Source: Byssothecium circinans (taxonomy: Eukaryota > Ascomycota > Dothideomycetes > Pleosporales > Massarinaceae). Taken from it: a stretch of DNA of 64,000 nucleotides. How positions within the stretch are numbered: the first letter of the stretch is position 1; each line of letters begins with the position of its first letter. A program made the position numbers and the translations under genes. Positions 10,836-22,792 of the stretch are shown one piece after another. A model generated the notes under the pieces. That model was given only the letters and a program-made list of their open reading frames with translations. It was not told the origin of the DNA and did no database searches. The stretch lies in assembly GCA_010015675.1 (NCBI GenBank), contig ML977005.1:369793-433792 (forward strand), read 5' to 3'.

Positions 10836-12548
10836 GCTGAGCGAAGCTTTGTGGAGATTAAGTATGCATCGATAAATGCTAAACGAATGCTTCAACAAGG
10901 GCAAAAGCCAAAAAAACGAGGGAAATTCCACACACAAAATATGAGGAGAATTAGGAGCCCGACGAAAGAGAAGGGATGGAAAAAAAGCACAGCCTTGAAA
11001 TATCTGTACTCTTGTAGGATGATGTGTGCCGTGTTCCTGCATAGGCAGTCAGCACGATTGGGTCTTGGCCTCAACTTGGCTTCTCTCGCTTCATACCTGC
11101 ATTGACTCCTACGAAGGAATTGTGCAGCGGAATTCGGACATTTGCACACTTTGGGCTGGGCGCTAGGCCTCGTGTCAGTTGGAAATAGGCCTGGGACGGC
11201 GGATGTTTTACCGCAAGGGAAGGCATCGTGTTATTTAGGGCTCGCCAAGTGCAGTTCTGGCGAGGTTGAAATCCTGAATTGATGGGCTGGAGCCTGGCAG
11301 TGGTGGAAACGCAGGCAAAGAAAAAAATGTATCTGTTCCTCGGATGTTTGAAAGAGTGATGCTATTGGGAGAGCGTTTGGTGTTTGTGTGCTTCAATGGC
11401 TGGGAATGAAACTTCAACCCTAGCTAATGGGGCCGAGTTTAAGCGAATGTGGATCGAATAATCTTACCGTTCAGCCACAGCGTCTCGTTCTGAGTCAGGT
11501 AATTGGCCAATAATTACAGATGCGTTGCAGAGGCAAGTCCAGTCAAGCGATAGAATGCACCCTCTCAATTGATGCCAAGGATTCCGGAAATACTTCAAAA
11601 CACTGCGAACACATGGGTCAATCCAATGACTACGTCGTATTCTGTTTGAAATAATATATCTAAGTATCCCTAGTATTAACTACTTACCCTTGAGGTGGTG
11701 TACACAAACATTCATGACCCTATAGGCGTCTAAATTTATCGTAGAAGCGCTACATATACGCTTAAGCCCTGCTGGCTGCCCGTCTAAGAGCTTCACTATA
11801 ATATCAATAACACCTCGCATACAGCTTTTATTAAATAGTGTAGCTCGAGGCTGTTCCAACGTGTTGCTTTTAGAGATTCCTGAAGTTCTCTTGTTCGATA
11901 AAAGTGTATGGCGATGTTGGAGATGTTCACATGTCTTACGCTAACTACGACAGTCAAATAGAGTATTAATAGATTAACAGCATAGAGACCAACGTACGAT
12001 CGTCACGATGAATTTTTAGAAGGGTGGAGCAAAGTTTTCTGCGGCGCGAGGTTCGTTCCAAGACTTTTCATACCATGGTAGCAACCACTTGGCAGTGCTA
12101 TGAAAAAACTTCAAGCGGTTGGGTTTTAGGTGATAAGAGTCGGTGAAAGATTTGGAAGACCCTAAAAGCATATCTTAGCAAAACAATGTATATTTGTCAG
12201 CACGGTTCCGAGAAGCTCTTAAAATGGAAAGATGTAAAAAGCCTCTGATCACGTGGCAGAAACTTATCGTGGCGATGCTTTAGCGTCTCGGGAACTGTAA
12301 CACTCGCTTAATGTTTTAGATGACTGACGTCTTTGTATTTAACGAGCTTCAGTGTATTAAATCGCCCGCGCTTCACAACCTTAGAAGAAGGTAGGCTTTC
12401 CGGACATACCATCGTTATCGCCGAGATCATCCGACCCCACATCAATCTGTCATAACGGCCTTGACTCTACTTCTACTCTCACAGTTCCACCATACGACCT
12501 CATCAAGCACCAAAACGACGTCTTATTCATTTTGCATCAATAGTCAGT
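10836..12548. other. 1.7-kb intergenic region with an AT-rich patch
   Basis: The start of the chitin deacetylase gene (minus) and the F-box gene (plus) face outward from here. About 11640-11860 is A+T-rich with TA-rich words and may be an old degraded repeat. No frame has a recognisable product. Confidence 0.45.
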
Positions 12549-14172
12549 ATGACAGAGCTACTGGATCTGTGTTATGATGTCCTGATCCGCATCCTCGAGG
12601 AAATCGATCCGGGGGACTTGGCAGCATGTGCGCAAACGTCGTGGGCGTTCAACAACTTCATTAAAAACAATGCTGCACTGTACAGGACACATTATTTAAG
12701 AAATTATGTACGAGCTTTCGTATCAGACAAACAGTCCTCGTGGATACTGAGACGTACAGGATGATCCGCGGTGGAATGTGTCGAATGCTGAACCGGAATG
12801 GATATCGGAGCTCCAAAAGTTCGTCAAATGCCAGAAGATACTGCTTTCTGGTAACCTTGATGTCAAGGTACCTAATTTGTCAATTCCAGAATCCTATCAA
12901 GCAGGTACTCTATCTGACATGAAATTAGCGAGAAAACTTCAACTTCGTAAACACCACCGTCGCCTCCCTCATCTCTACAGCCAGCGAATCCGACACCCCG
13001 TCCCTCAACATCACCACTCTGGGCACTCTTCTTGACATCCCGGGAAATATAGACGCCTTCCTTCTCAAATCAACACTCTACACTCGCCTTCAAGATTCCT
13101 ATGCTAAACCCTCAGCTACTTCCTTGACCGATTCGGAACGCCAACTCAGCGCGAAAATCCACTGTCTCCATGGAATTCCCAGTTCGACCATGGGCCGTCG
13201 TGCACTTAACAAACATCCTTATGCGCGGTCTCAAGTCTATGATCTACGCAACTACACAGACGAAAATGTATGGGGCCCGTACCTGAGCGATGGGAGTATG
13301 CGAGTTGATTGGGAAATGCTGGAAGCGATTATGGTTGTTTTAGGGTATAATTCTAGTCTTTGCTGTAGGAGATTTCTGGAACAGTTTAGGCCGCCGTGGA
13401 GTGGAACGTTTGAGGGGGTGGTGAGGGATGAGAGGGTTCGGGAAAATCTACCCGAGTGGAGAGCCGAGATGTTGGAGCAGGTCGATGTTCCGCTTTCGCA
13501 GAGGGATCCCTATGGTGTTGAAGGGGTTTGGTCGAGAATCGTTTGTTTCCTTGGTGCGTTATTTTTCTCCTCTGGGATATTGTCAAGTTGATGGCAACTA
13601 ACGGGGAAATACAGATTTTAACGACCTCTACCAGTTCAACTTCAGTTCTAACGCCAGTCTTGTACGGTCGAACGAGCCTCGCGAACCCTTGAATGACGAA
13701 GAAGCAATTCGTCACATACTTATGCGCCTTCGCATTACCAAAATCGAAGCATCTACGGAAGACTGTGACGATCAGTCCATGCCTATCGTGCACTTCAAAG
13801 GCAGCAGTAGAGCTGTAGATGCGAGATGGGATCCCAACGCGAATTCCAAAATTAAAGGGGATGTGAGGATGACGAAAGAAGGCGAAGTCAGGTGGACAAC
13901 TGTTAGTGTATTTTATGGGTAAGTTGTGCTTTCTCTCCATTATGCGATCTGAGATTGAGGCAAGGAGCAGATTTATGAGCTAACGTGTTGACAGTGAGGA
14001 GCGATGGCGTAGCGAAGGCATCCAGATCGGTGGTATTGGTGCTCGCCGTGGAGTACTGGGCACTTGGTTTGATAAGGACTTTGACTCGCATGGTCCAGCC
14101 GGGCCGACCGCATTCTGGAAACTGAGCGGAGCCACGGTGCCTGATGAAGATGATAGCGATGATGATTCATGA
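12549..14172 (+). CDS. F-box protein
   Basis: Five exons, 12549-12707, 12760-12867, 12929-13553, 13615-13918 and 13995-14172, join in phase to 457 aa. The N-terminal 45 residues fit an F-box (LLDLCYDVLIRILEEIDPGDL, then a Trp/Phe-rich helix). F-box proteins bind Skp1 and present substrates to an SCF ubiquitin ligase. The remainder is the extension common in dothideomycete F-box proteins, with a conserved end around VFYGEERWRSEGIQIGG and WKLSG, followed by an acidic tail. No LRR or WD repeats are seen, so the substrate is unknown. The short spurious frames across the first 500 bp are explained by the two introns. Intron 2 runs from GTACCT to TTAG; a 28-bp alternative was dismissed. Confidence 0.82.
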
Positions 14173-14297
14173 TGGATGATGATGTATGAAGCTTTTTTGA
14201 TCAGCCAGTCAAGTGAGCTAGTTGTTTATACTAGCTGCGTTGTTTGCGGAGGAAACAATATGTTCTAGCTAAAAGTAGTGTTAATGTATGTACAAAT

Positions 14298-16949
14298 CTA
14301 CAGCTTTTCGACAAACGTCCATTCTAAGCCCTCGACTTTTCCACTGTCGCTTGTTACAACGACCTCTTTTGCTTCGCCGGGAACAATATCGAAACCATTG
14401 TCACTCAAACTAACACCCTGCTTCTCGCTGAAGACGAAGCCCTTCACAGGCCTCTTCGCCGAAATTGTAGCTTTCTCACCACCGTCCGAGTAGTGAATTT
14501 CCACACCGCGATCCGGAAAGTTTAGGTACTTGATCGGATCTGGCCACGATACATCGCTAGAGACTTGTTTACCATCAATCGAAAGCGTGGCGTACACGAC
14601 GAAAGGATCGGCCTTCGAGATACTGAACGCCGCGTTCACATCTTGAAGATCAGGAACCACAATCCCTTTCTTCCGAAGAACGTCCGTCGTCCCGTTCGCT
14701 ACTATCTCCGCCTCATGCTTCGAGCGCCCCAAGACCTCCTCTCCCGTCTTCACCGATATAAAACGAAGCACCACTTCCCCTTGCAAGCTATGCGTCTTCG
14801 AGCTCGCAACCCACACATCAATCTCCACCTCACCCCACACCTTCCGCATATCAATATGACTCGTATCCCTCTGCCACAGTTCATCAGCTGGTCTCACAGT
14901 CCACTCATGCACCTTTCTCTGTACATTCACCGTGACCGGCTCGAGCGCGCGCTTAATAGCATAATACCCCGGTTTGGGGACCTGATAGTAATCCACAACC
15001 GCCCAACTCATAGTAGGCCAGCAATCATTCAACTGCCACACCAAAACACCTCCACACTTCCTACTCCCCGGCGATCCCCAATCGCGCCGCCAGGACCTGT
15101 AGGCCCAGGACAGCGCATCGGCCTGCATGACCTGTGTCAGATGCGTGAAACCCTTGAGATCATAGCGGATGCGGAAGTTCTCTGCGACGTAGGCGACGAG
15201 ACGGCGTTCGTGGCCGATGGCTTTGTTGCGGAAATCCATGGCCATGGAACCTGGGTATCGGTCTTCTTCCGCTGTGATGGACTTCTGGAGCGTGTCGAGA
15301 TGGGGATATGCTTCCATGCCGAATTCGGAGACGAAACGACCGCCCATGCGAGGGAGGCGGTGGTAGGGTTCCATGGTGCCGTGCCAGACGTTCCATTGAT
15401 GTATGTCGCCTACCGTCGGATCGACTTTGAGCACCGTCGACGTACCGTTTCCGAAGGGTGAGGAGGGATGGTACGGCACGCCTTTCGTTTCTTCCTTGAC
15501 GATCTTGGGGAGGAGGTACTCGTAGATGTATCGTGCCGGGAAATTAGTTTTGAGCCAGGATTGTGGGTCCTTGTCGCCTTCGTAGTCGTATTCTAGTCCG
15601 TACCGTTCGACGAGCTGGTAGTCTTCGTTGTTACCGGCCCAGATGACCAGGCTGGAATGGTTTCGTAGTCGTCGCACGTTTTGTCGAGCTTCTGTCTCTA
15701 CGGAGGCGAGATATGTGGGATAAGTTGGGTAGCTTGCACATGCGAAGGCGAAGTCTTGCCATATTATTATACCGAGTTCGTCTGCGGCGTCGTAAAATGC
15801 GTCGGCTTCGTAGATACCGCCGCCCCAGACACGAACCATGGTTTGGTTTCCTTCGGCGGCTTTCGAGATCCATGACCGGTAATCGTTGGGTGTGGTGCGG
15901 GAAGGGAATGAGTCGGCGGGGATCCAACAACTACCGCCGCTGAAGATGTCGACGTTGTTGATGCGGAAGTAGAAAGATGTGCCATGACTGTCGGCCTCTT
16001 GTATCAGTTCAACTTTGCGAAAGCCGATCTTCTTCGATATTTGATGCATGACTGGGCTGGTTTGAGTCTCAGTCAAGGATGCAGCTACATTGTATAGAGG
16101 CTGCTCGCCATAGCCCCGCGGCCACCAAAGCCGCACCTCTTCAAGCTCGAACGCTTCGCTCAGTGTTCCTTCAGGATGACCTTCCGTGTGCTTGAGTTGA
16201 TTAAGCGTCATGATAGTTTTCTCCTGACCTGACGATGCCACAGTGACTTCCACATTCCCATAGCCTTCAACCCTGACGAAAACTGTCCCGCTCACACGCT
16301 TGAGATCGTCACTGATGTCGTATTCAACCCATAAATCTGCAATGCGACTCTTGAATGCTTCCAGGCGAATAGGTTTCCACGGGCCAGCACCGAGGAGAAT
16401 CGGTCCCCAATCCCAGCCCCAGTGGTACTGTGCTTTACGTACAGGTCCGCGTGAGATCTCCGTCTGGTGTACGATAAAACGATGCTCTTTGTGCTCTTTG
16501 ACTAGCTCGAGTCCTTTCTGGCGTGCAGATTCGAATTCGATCTCCAATCCGTTCTCTGCACCGTCAATGCTCTTGACAAGTTCAGTGACATCGATGCGAT
16601 GTTCAACAAACATGTTCTCCGACTCTAAGATGACTTCGCCATTGAGGTAGACGGTGGCGAAGGTATCCAGTCCTTCGAAAACTAGTATGGCCTTGGAGCC
16701 AGGTCCTTTGGGCAGAAGGTCAGTGCGAAAGGTTGTTTTGTACGTCCAAGGTACGTCCTCGATCCAGCGGACGGAGAGTTCGTTGAGGTCTTCGAAAGGG
16801 TCTGCGATTTTTCCATTTTTGATCAAGTCTAGATGAACTTCAGTGGGGAGGTTGCTCGCTGGCAAGTACTCTGAAGTTGAAGACCGGTCTCCTTGCTTGA
16901 ACGTCCAGCCCTCGTCGAGGCTTTTCGATCGATATGGTACACTCGCCAT
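14298..16949 (-). CDS. mndB: Beta-mannosidase, glycoside hydrolase family 2
   Basis: A single exon encodes 883 aa from the ATG at 16949; the open frame extends 28 codons further but without an ATG. It removes terminal beta-mannose from manno-oligosaccharides. The GH2 order is visible: a sugar-binding jelly roll (about 15-190), a beta-sandwich, the TIM barrel and C-terminal sandwiches. WGWDWGP and CWIPADSFPSR are beta-mannosidase signatures. The acid/base Glu is in WAGNNED (about residue 442) and the nucleophile in VSEFGMEAYP (about 542). There is no signal peptide, as in the intracellular B type, so its substrate must be imported. The sugar permease starting at 17450 is head-to-head with it, which fits that need. 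The symbol follows Aspergillus usage and is by similarity. Confidence 0.93.
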   Translation of the reverse strand: MASVPYRSKSLDEGWTFKQGDRSSTSEYLPASNLPTEVHLDLIKNGKIADPFEDLNELSVRWIEDVPWTYKTTFRTDLLPKGPGSKAILVFEGLDTFATVYLNGEVILESENMFVEHRIDVTELVKSIDGAENGLEIEFESARQKGLELVKEHKEHRFIVHQTEISRGPVRKAQYHWGWDWGPILLGAGPWKPIRLEAFKSRIADLWVEYDISDDLKRVSGTVFVRVEGYGNVEVTVASSGQEKTIMTLNQLKHTEGHPEGTLSEAFELEEVRLWWPRGYGEQPLYNVAASLTETQTSPVMHQISKKIGFRKVELIQEADSHGTSFYFRINNVDIFSGGSCWIPADSFPSRTTPNDYRSWISKAAEGNQTMVRVWGGGIYEADAFYDAADELGIIIWQDFAFACASYPTYPTYLASVETEARQNVRRLRNHSSLVIWAGNNEDYQLVERYGLEYDYEGDKDPQSWLKTNFPARYIYEYLLPKIVKEETKGVPYHPSSPFGNGTSTVLKVDPTVGDIHQWNVWHGTMEPYHRLPRMGGRFVSEFGMEAYPHLDTLQKSITAEEDRYPGSMAMDFRNKAIGHERRLVAYVAENFRIRYDLKGFTHLTQVMQADALSWAYRSWRRDWGSPGSRKCGGVLVWQLNDCWPTMSWAVVDYYQVPKPGYYAIKRALEPVTVNVQRKVHEWTVRPADELWQRDTSHIDMRKVWGEVEIDVWVASSKTHSLQGEVVLRFISVKTGEEVLGRSKHEAEIVANGTTDVLRKKGIVVPDLQDVNAAFSISKADPFVVYATLSIDGKQVSSDVSWPDPIKYLNFPDRGVEIHYSDGGEKATISAKRPVKGFVFSEKQGVSLSDNGFDIVPGEAKEVVVTSDSGKVEGLEWTFVEKL

Positions 16950-17449
16950 GATATGTGACGATTTTGGTCTTCTTGAAGGGTTCCCACGAGCCTCACAAAT
17001 CACCTTTGTCGCGAAGTTGAACAAGAGTTCCAAACAAGTATCCCGAGCTGATTCATTGCCAAGAAACGTCTTTTAGGCGTTATTCCGAAAGGCGGGAAGG
17101 ATGCAGCTATCACAATGCGGGGTTGTCCAACGGCCGACCGAACATGGCAACGATCACCGTTGTGATGCGGTTGTCTGCCGCTTCCGTTGCGGAAAACACC
17201 CTCCAATAATTGCCTTGCGATTATCACTCGCGTAGACGCAGGTGGTTCCTGCTGCAACGATAAGATACAATGTAACCTTGCACAGGTTGATAAACGTTGG
17301 TATATGAGATGGAGGCTCCGGACGGTTGGGTTACAGAGACCACGGTGGGGTAGTTCGCTCCAACTGTTCGCTGGCTCCACAACTCCACAACTCCATCATC
17401 TCCATCTTTTTAACTTCTTTAAGTGAAAAAAGGAGTTCGCATTAGGACG
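16950..17449. promoter_or_regulatory. Shared divergent promoter, beta-mannosidase and sugar permease
   Basis: 500 bp lie between the two outward ATGs. GCGGGG at 17117-17122 and GTGGGG at 17345-17350 match the SYGGRG consensus of the carbon repressor CreA. Such six-base sites are common by chance, so repression by glucose is only a suggestion. No strong TATA box is seen. Confidence 0.5.
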
Positions 17450-19248
17450 ATGGCGGAGACAGCTGCAAAAAATGCCGAGTTTGTGGGCGAGAAGACGTTG
17501 ACTGAGGATGGCAGGAAGATTGTGGAGGAAACGGAGGTGGAGGGCGTGAATGCGACGTTCGCTGCCATCATGGCCAAACATAAACCGAATCAGTGGGGCA
17601 AAGGACATTTGAAGCTTTACGTTTTGGCCGCTGTTTGTTTCCTCAACTCCACCATGAGCGGTCAGTGTTGTTGACATCCCCTGATGGTCGATTTTTAACA
17701 TCTCGACAGGCTTCGATGGCTCGCTCATGGGCAGCATCAACGCCCTTCCAAATTTCACCAAATACTATGGCCTCCCCAAAAATGGAACACTGTCCACTGG
17801 CATCGTCTTCGCCATTTTTCAGATCGGCCAGATGTGCGCTTCCCTCTTCGTTTGGGTCGCAGATTGGTTGGGTCGGAAGTGGTTGATATTCATCGGCACT
17901 ACTGGGGTCATCGTCGGCACAATCGTCACTTCGACTGCGACAACACTGCCAACATTCATCGGTGGAAGGTTTCTGCTGAGTTTCTTCGCGCAGTTGGCTT
18001 GTGCAGCTTCACCGCTGTACTTGGTTGAAGTCGCACCAGCACAATATCGGGGAACTCTTGCTGGGCTATATAATACTTTCTATTACTTGGTAAGCATCCA
18101 ACCCTTGATGGGAGGTATGACGCTGATATCCCAGGGCTCCATACTTGCCACCTCATCTGTATACGGTGCGCATAAGCATCTCTCCAGCACGAACCTCGAC
18201 TGGCGCCTGCCGTTGTGGCTCCAGATGATTTGTCCCGCGTTCGTATGCTGCGTCATCCTCTTCTTCCCAGAGTCACCTCGATGGCTCATCGGCAAAGACC
18301 GGTACGAAGAGGCGCGCGACTTCTTGATCAAATACCACGCAAACGGCGATCCCGACCATCCAATTGTCGCGCTTGAGATGGCAGAAATGACCGAGTCGCT
18401 AAGGAAAGAGCCAGTAACTCATTGGCGCAACTTCTTCGACCTTAGTGTTCTCTTCAAGACAAGAGCAAGGAGATATAGGACTATGTTGAACATGACGTTT
18501 GCTTGGTTTGGACAGTTCTCCGGCAACAACGTCGTGTCGTACTACCTCCCATACCTCCTCACTAATGTTGGCATTACGGATACGGATACTAAGTTGCTGC
18601 TCAACATTATGTACGCTGTTGAAGGCTGGATTTTTGCTACCGCTGGAGCTCGCTTACATGATGTGTTCGGCCGTCGTAAGATGCTACTCGGCGCAACGGC
18701 TGGGCTGATTATCGCGTTATCCATCACTGCAGGAACAGCGGCCGGGTACGTCAATACGGGTAGCAAGACCAGCTCATCTGCCTCGATTGGATTCATCTTC
18801 GTCTTCGGCGCAATATTCGCCTTTGCATTCACCTCGATGCAGCCGATCTATCCCGCGGAGGTCATGTCGAATGACATGCGTGCGAAGGGTATGGGAACGT
18901 ATAAGCTTGTTGGCGGCACTGCGGGATTTATTAATACGTTTGCTGCCCCGATCGCTCTGAAGAATGTAAGCTCCAGTTTCTCTCATTTCCCGTAGATCAT
19001 AACCTTACGAGTGATAGATCGGCTACTGGTTCTACGTCTTCTTCGTGGGCTGGGATATCTTCGAGTTCATCTTTATGTATTTCTTCTACGTCGAGACGAA
19101 GGGGTTGACGCTTGAGGAGATGGACGAGATTTTTGAGGCGAAGAACCCGAGGAAGGCAAGTACGCAGAAGAAGAAAGTCAAGGTTAGGACTGTTTTGGGA
19201 AGTGACGGTAAGGTGGAGAACGAGATTGTCGGTAAAGTTGAGGCGTAA
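17450..19248 (+). CDS. MFS sugar transporter, lactose permease-like
   Basis: Exons 17450-17660, 17710-18089, 18135-18965 and 19018-19248 give 550 aa. The 45-bp intron at 18090-18134 is a multiple of three and reads through, but removing it restores the family sequence LYNTFYYL-GSILATSSVYG. Twelve membrane segments and sugar-porter signatures are present: DWLGRKW, PESPRWLIGK, GRRKM, and VETKGLTLEE near the C-terminus. It resembles fungal Lac12-type permeases, proton symporters of disaccharides at the plasma membrane. Its head-to-head position with an intracellular beta-mannosidase suggests it imports mannobiose or another beta-mannoside. The transport family is firm; the substrate is inferred from context. 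Confidence 0.92.
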
Positions 19249-19477
19249 GCGACAAGGAAGTCGCATGGCATGGGGATATTCGTGTTTCCACTCACTTCAG
19301 TTCAACCAACCTTATAAAAACTTGCTCTTGGCGTCAATCAGAATAAGCTTCACAACTTCCTCAGGCAAGACGTCCTTCACCTCCACTAACCACTGACTGG
19401 ATTACGAGTCAGAAAGCCAATCTCCCGTGTTCCTCACTTCCATTTCCTTACGCACTCTTCTCAGTCGGCCTAACAAG

Positions 19478-20587
19478 ATGAGAACCCGCAAAAACAATCT
19501 GCCGGACATCGAACCGGAACCGACCACTCCTCCATCAAGGCACGACAAGAAGACTCCAACCAAGGCGACCAAACAACAACCCTCCATCAAGACCGAAGAG
19601 TCGGCACAGCAGAGTGCGAACAGTCCGTCGGAGCTGATTGATCTTACAAACTCACCGCCGAGACGCAGTATGGTACAAAAGCGTCCTACTGACATACCTG
19701 CACCAAGTCCGCGGTCGTCGAAGAAGAGGATAAAAATGGAAGAGGGCGGCATGGCTGCTACGGGTATCGAGGCAGAAGGACCATTGTCCGAGTGTGCGAA
19801 TGCCCCGTTGCTACTTGAGAGGTATATGATTACCAAATTATCCATCCGCTTTGCGCCTACTAAAATCAGTAGTTTGCGGGTCGCGAATATGGTAGTCGTC
19901 AAGTGCGGTAGGCCTGACGCCTTGCCAGGCGAGTGGCTACTGTCCAAGGACCTACTACGACGGGAGTCCGCGTACTTTAGGAAGAAACTGACTGCTTCAA
20001 CCACTGAGGTAGATTTCGACAGAGGTGGTGCACCTACCTTCGAGTTGTTTCTCCAATGGCTACATACCGGCGACTACCAAGAATATTCCTTCTTTGCCCA
20101 GACCCCTTATCCGAGCCAGAAGCTTGTGCTGAATCGCGACCTGGCACCTATCGATACAGAGGACATTCAAGATCTTCTCCCATGGGCAGTAAAGGCTGCG
20201 GCGTTCGCTTGGGATATGGGTTTGTTCCTCGGAGCACCCGCCTTCCAAAATTATGCGATGCGCCGCCTCTTCGAAGCATTCACGCGCAAGTCCCCAATAG
20301 CGGAGGTGGATCCTTCCATGTTGGATTACTTGAGCTCCCGCAATCAATACAAGGAGATGCCTTATCCAATATGCGAAGTCCTCGAGGACATTGTCATTCG
20401 CAACTGGGGCGACAAGGCGCTCGTCGATTCCGATGATCCAGTGTGGACAACAATCATGAGCAAGAACATTCGATTCTGTCAGAAACTTGCCAGGGGTACG
20501 GGTATCAAGCTCGAGGAGCGTCGACGAATCCCCATGCGGGTTGAGGACTATTTGGTCGGCGAAGACGAAAGCATTCTCGAAAACTGA
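19478..20587 (+). CDS. BTB/POZ-like protein with a basic, disordered N-terminus
   Basis: A single exon encodes 369 aa from the ATG at 19478; the frame runs further upstream but only from a GTG. Residues 1 to about 105 are low-complexity, rich in Pro, Ser, Thr and Lys, and include a likely nuclear signal (SSKKRIKME). A compact region follows with a BTB-like pattern: VVKCGRP, then EWLLSKDLLRRESAYFRKKL, then the strand-helix FELFLQWLHTGDY. Many ascomycete genes have this layout and are annotated as BTB-domain proteins that form dimers or bind cullin-3. No kelch or zinc-finger partner domain is visible. The function is unknown, and the BTB call is moderately sure. Confidence 0.7.
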   Translation: MRTRKNNLPDIEPEPTTPPSRHDKKTPTKATKQQPSIKTEESAQQSANSPSELIDLTNSPPRRSMVQKRPTDIPAPSPRSSKKRIKMEEGGMAATGIEAEGPLSECANAPLLLERYMITKLSIRFAPTKISSLRVANMVVVKCGRPDALPGEWLLSKDLLRRESAYFRKKLTASTTEVDFDRGGAPTFELFLQWLHTGDYQEYSFFAQTPYPSQKLVLNRDLAPIDTEDIQDLLPWAVKAAAFAWDMGLFLGAPAFQNYAMRRLFEAFTRKSPIAEVDPSMLDYLSSRNQYKEMPYPICEVLEDIVIRNWGDKALVDSDDPVWTTIMSKNIRFCQKLARGTGIKLEERRRIPMRVEDYLVGEDESILEN

Positions 20588-21492
20588 CCGTCTTCTATAC
20601 CAACTGGTAAGCATTCTGACCTATTTTGTTCTTCACTCTCGTAATGTGAGGTGCGGTTGTCTGTCAAGGGACTTGCAAAGGCATACGCAGCTGACGAATC
20701 GTCAGGAGAAGGGCCCAGTCTTTTCAATAACAACAACCTTAGCGGCACATCCTCGAACTTGTTTCTATACGAAAAGGAACCCGGGTCGATTATATGCTTC
20801 ATTAAATGAGTATTTAGCTGTCTAGTATTTTCCTTTGGCGTCCGGTAATGGTCTCGAGGTTTTGAAAAGGGAGAAAATAAGGTATATTCCACTTGAGCAG
20901 TTGCTTGATGAAGGAAGAAAATCTATCTCTTGCGGACAAATGGGCTGCGTTGGACAAGGATGGAGTATACGGGTGGACTATCGTTCCCACTCAGATACCA
21001 TGGTAATCCAATAACTTTTCAGAAAGCAAGGGGGAAACCGGCGTTTGGTCTGCATGACAATTTCCAACGATTTCACATTAAACTCCAAATAATTCTCGGC
21101 CACAATTCTCACTAAAACCGGGAATGCTTCATGCTCATAGTGCACTTGTACTACGCGTTAATCATGCTAGGGCTTACCTAAATCCGCGGCCCCCAACGGC
21201 CTTCGCCGCATACGCACTCCACCCCCGCCCAATCGCATCGTCCACACCACTCGCACATGTCAGCGTCTCGTATTCTTTAATGTAAACTACCACCTTTCTA
21301 AAGTAGCCATAAAAGCCCCGAACGCTCTTGTACTTCTCGAAATCCACGCAACTCCTCCCTAGCAACGCAACAAGCAACCACGACCAGGCTTCCAGAAAAA
21401 AACAACCCCCCTCCCGACCCCCGCCCTCCATCCCCTCCTCACTCCTCCCCCAGCAAACAACAGACGAAAACAAGAAGCCGCTTACCGCCAAA
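20588..21492. other. Intergenic region, no gene seen
   Basis: About 900 bp lie between the BTB-like gene and the SDR gene, both on the plus strand. The last 120 bp before the SDR start are rich in C and A, like a fungal leader. No recognisable product. Confidence 0.5.
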
Positions 21493-22626
21493 ATGTCATC
21501 CTTCCCCGCCCTCCAAAGCGTCTGGTCCCAATACTTCCCCCCAGCACCCGACTACACGCCCTCCCACATCCCCTCCCTCACCGGAAAAACGCTCCTCATA
21601 ACCGGCGCAAACAGCGGCATCGGCTACGAACTCCTAAAACTCCTCTACCCCACAGGCGCAACCATATACCTCGCTTGCCGCTCCGAAGCCAGCGCCCTCG
21701 CCGCCATCTCGTCCATAAAAGCCGGCTACGCCTCTCCTGCCCCCGATACCTCAACCCCCAAAACGCCCTCGACACTCCGGTTTCTCCACCTCGACCTCGC
21801 GGACCTGAACAGCGTGCGTCGCGCCGCCGCCGAGCTGCTGCAGCAGGAGACGAAACTGGATATCCTGTGGAACAATGCAGCGCTGGCGGCGGCGCCGTTG
21901 GGGAGCAGTACGGCGCAGGGCATTGAGGGTCATGTGGGGACGAATTGCGTGGCGCCGTTGCTGTTTACGCAATTGGTGCTGCCGTTGCTGAAGAGCGCGG
22001 CGGCGGGGGCGCCGCGCGGGAGTGTGAGGGTGGTGTGGACGGGGTCGGTCATGGTGGATACGCATGCGCCGAGGGGCGGGGTCGATTTCGACGTCATTGA
22101 CGGCGGGGCGACGAGGAGGAGTGTGCCGGATTATGCGGCGTCCAAGGTGGGGAATTGGTGGCTTTGTGTTGAGAGTGCGAAGGCGTGGGGGCCGTTTGGT
22201 GGGTTTTGCTTTTCCTTCCCTTTTTTTTTCTTTTTCTTTTTTTGCCCCGTTCCGTTTGTTAGCACCGTAGGCGTATATTGCGCAGCTTCTTCGTAAACCC
22301 TCACTGCTGACTAAACCCCTCTTCATGCAGGAATTTCCAGCGTCGTCCACAATCCGGGGAACCTCAACTCGCGCGCCTACAGGAACCAACCCTGGTACAT
22401 CATGATCATCTTAAGGACACTCTTCTTGTACGACAACAGCTACGGCGCGCTTACGCTGGCGTACTCGGGGCTGAGCGAGGAGGTGAAGAACGGGGATTAT
22501 ATCTGGCCGTGGGGGCGGAAGGGGATGAGCACGAGGGAGGATTTGAAGGTGCAGCTTGAGAAGGGGGCGCCGGAGAGGTTTTGGAAGTGGTGTGAGGAGA
22601 AGGGGAAGTTGGGAATTGAGGGTTGA
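21493..22626 (+). CDS. Short-chain dehydrogenase/reductase (RDH12-like)
   Basis: Exons 21493-22198 and 22331-22626 give 333 aa. The NAD(P)-binding turn TGANSGIG sits at about residues 38-45, the NNAA structural motif follows, and the catalytic Tyr and Lys are in PDYAASK. There is no signal peptide, and a membrane anchor is not obvious. It belongs to the SDRs that resemble retinol dehydrogenases and WW-domain oxidoreductases, acting on a carbonyl or alcohol of unknown identity. The 132-bp intron is longer than its neighbours and carries a long T-rich tract (about 22218-22246). The first 300 bases of coding sequence are C-rich, then the strand turns G-rich near 21800. Confidence 0.87.
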
Positions 22627-22792
22627 GGGTTTTTTTTTGTGGTGCTGGATAGATGGGTTTAAGGTTGCAGTAAGTGTGGGTGTAGATGGAGTTGGGGGAG
22701 GATTTCGGGGCGGATTCGTGGGGTATTGCATATGCGTGCCGTCTTTTATGGGATTGTGTAGGCTTATATGAAATATAAATTAATCAAGGCTT

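Noticed and set aside
12905..12932. 28-bp intron in the F-box gene
   Set aside because: Too short for a fungal intron. The 61-bp GTACCT...TTAG intron at 12868-12928 has a branch site and keeps the frame.
14565..15461. 298-codon plus-strand frame
   Set aside because: Antisense shadow of beta-mannosidase.
17117..17350. CreA sites as proof of carbon repression
   Set aside because: Six-base degenerate sites are expected by chance in 500 bp; kept only as a note on the promoter.
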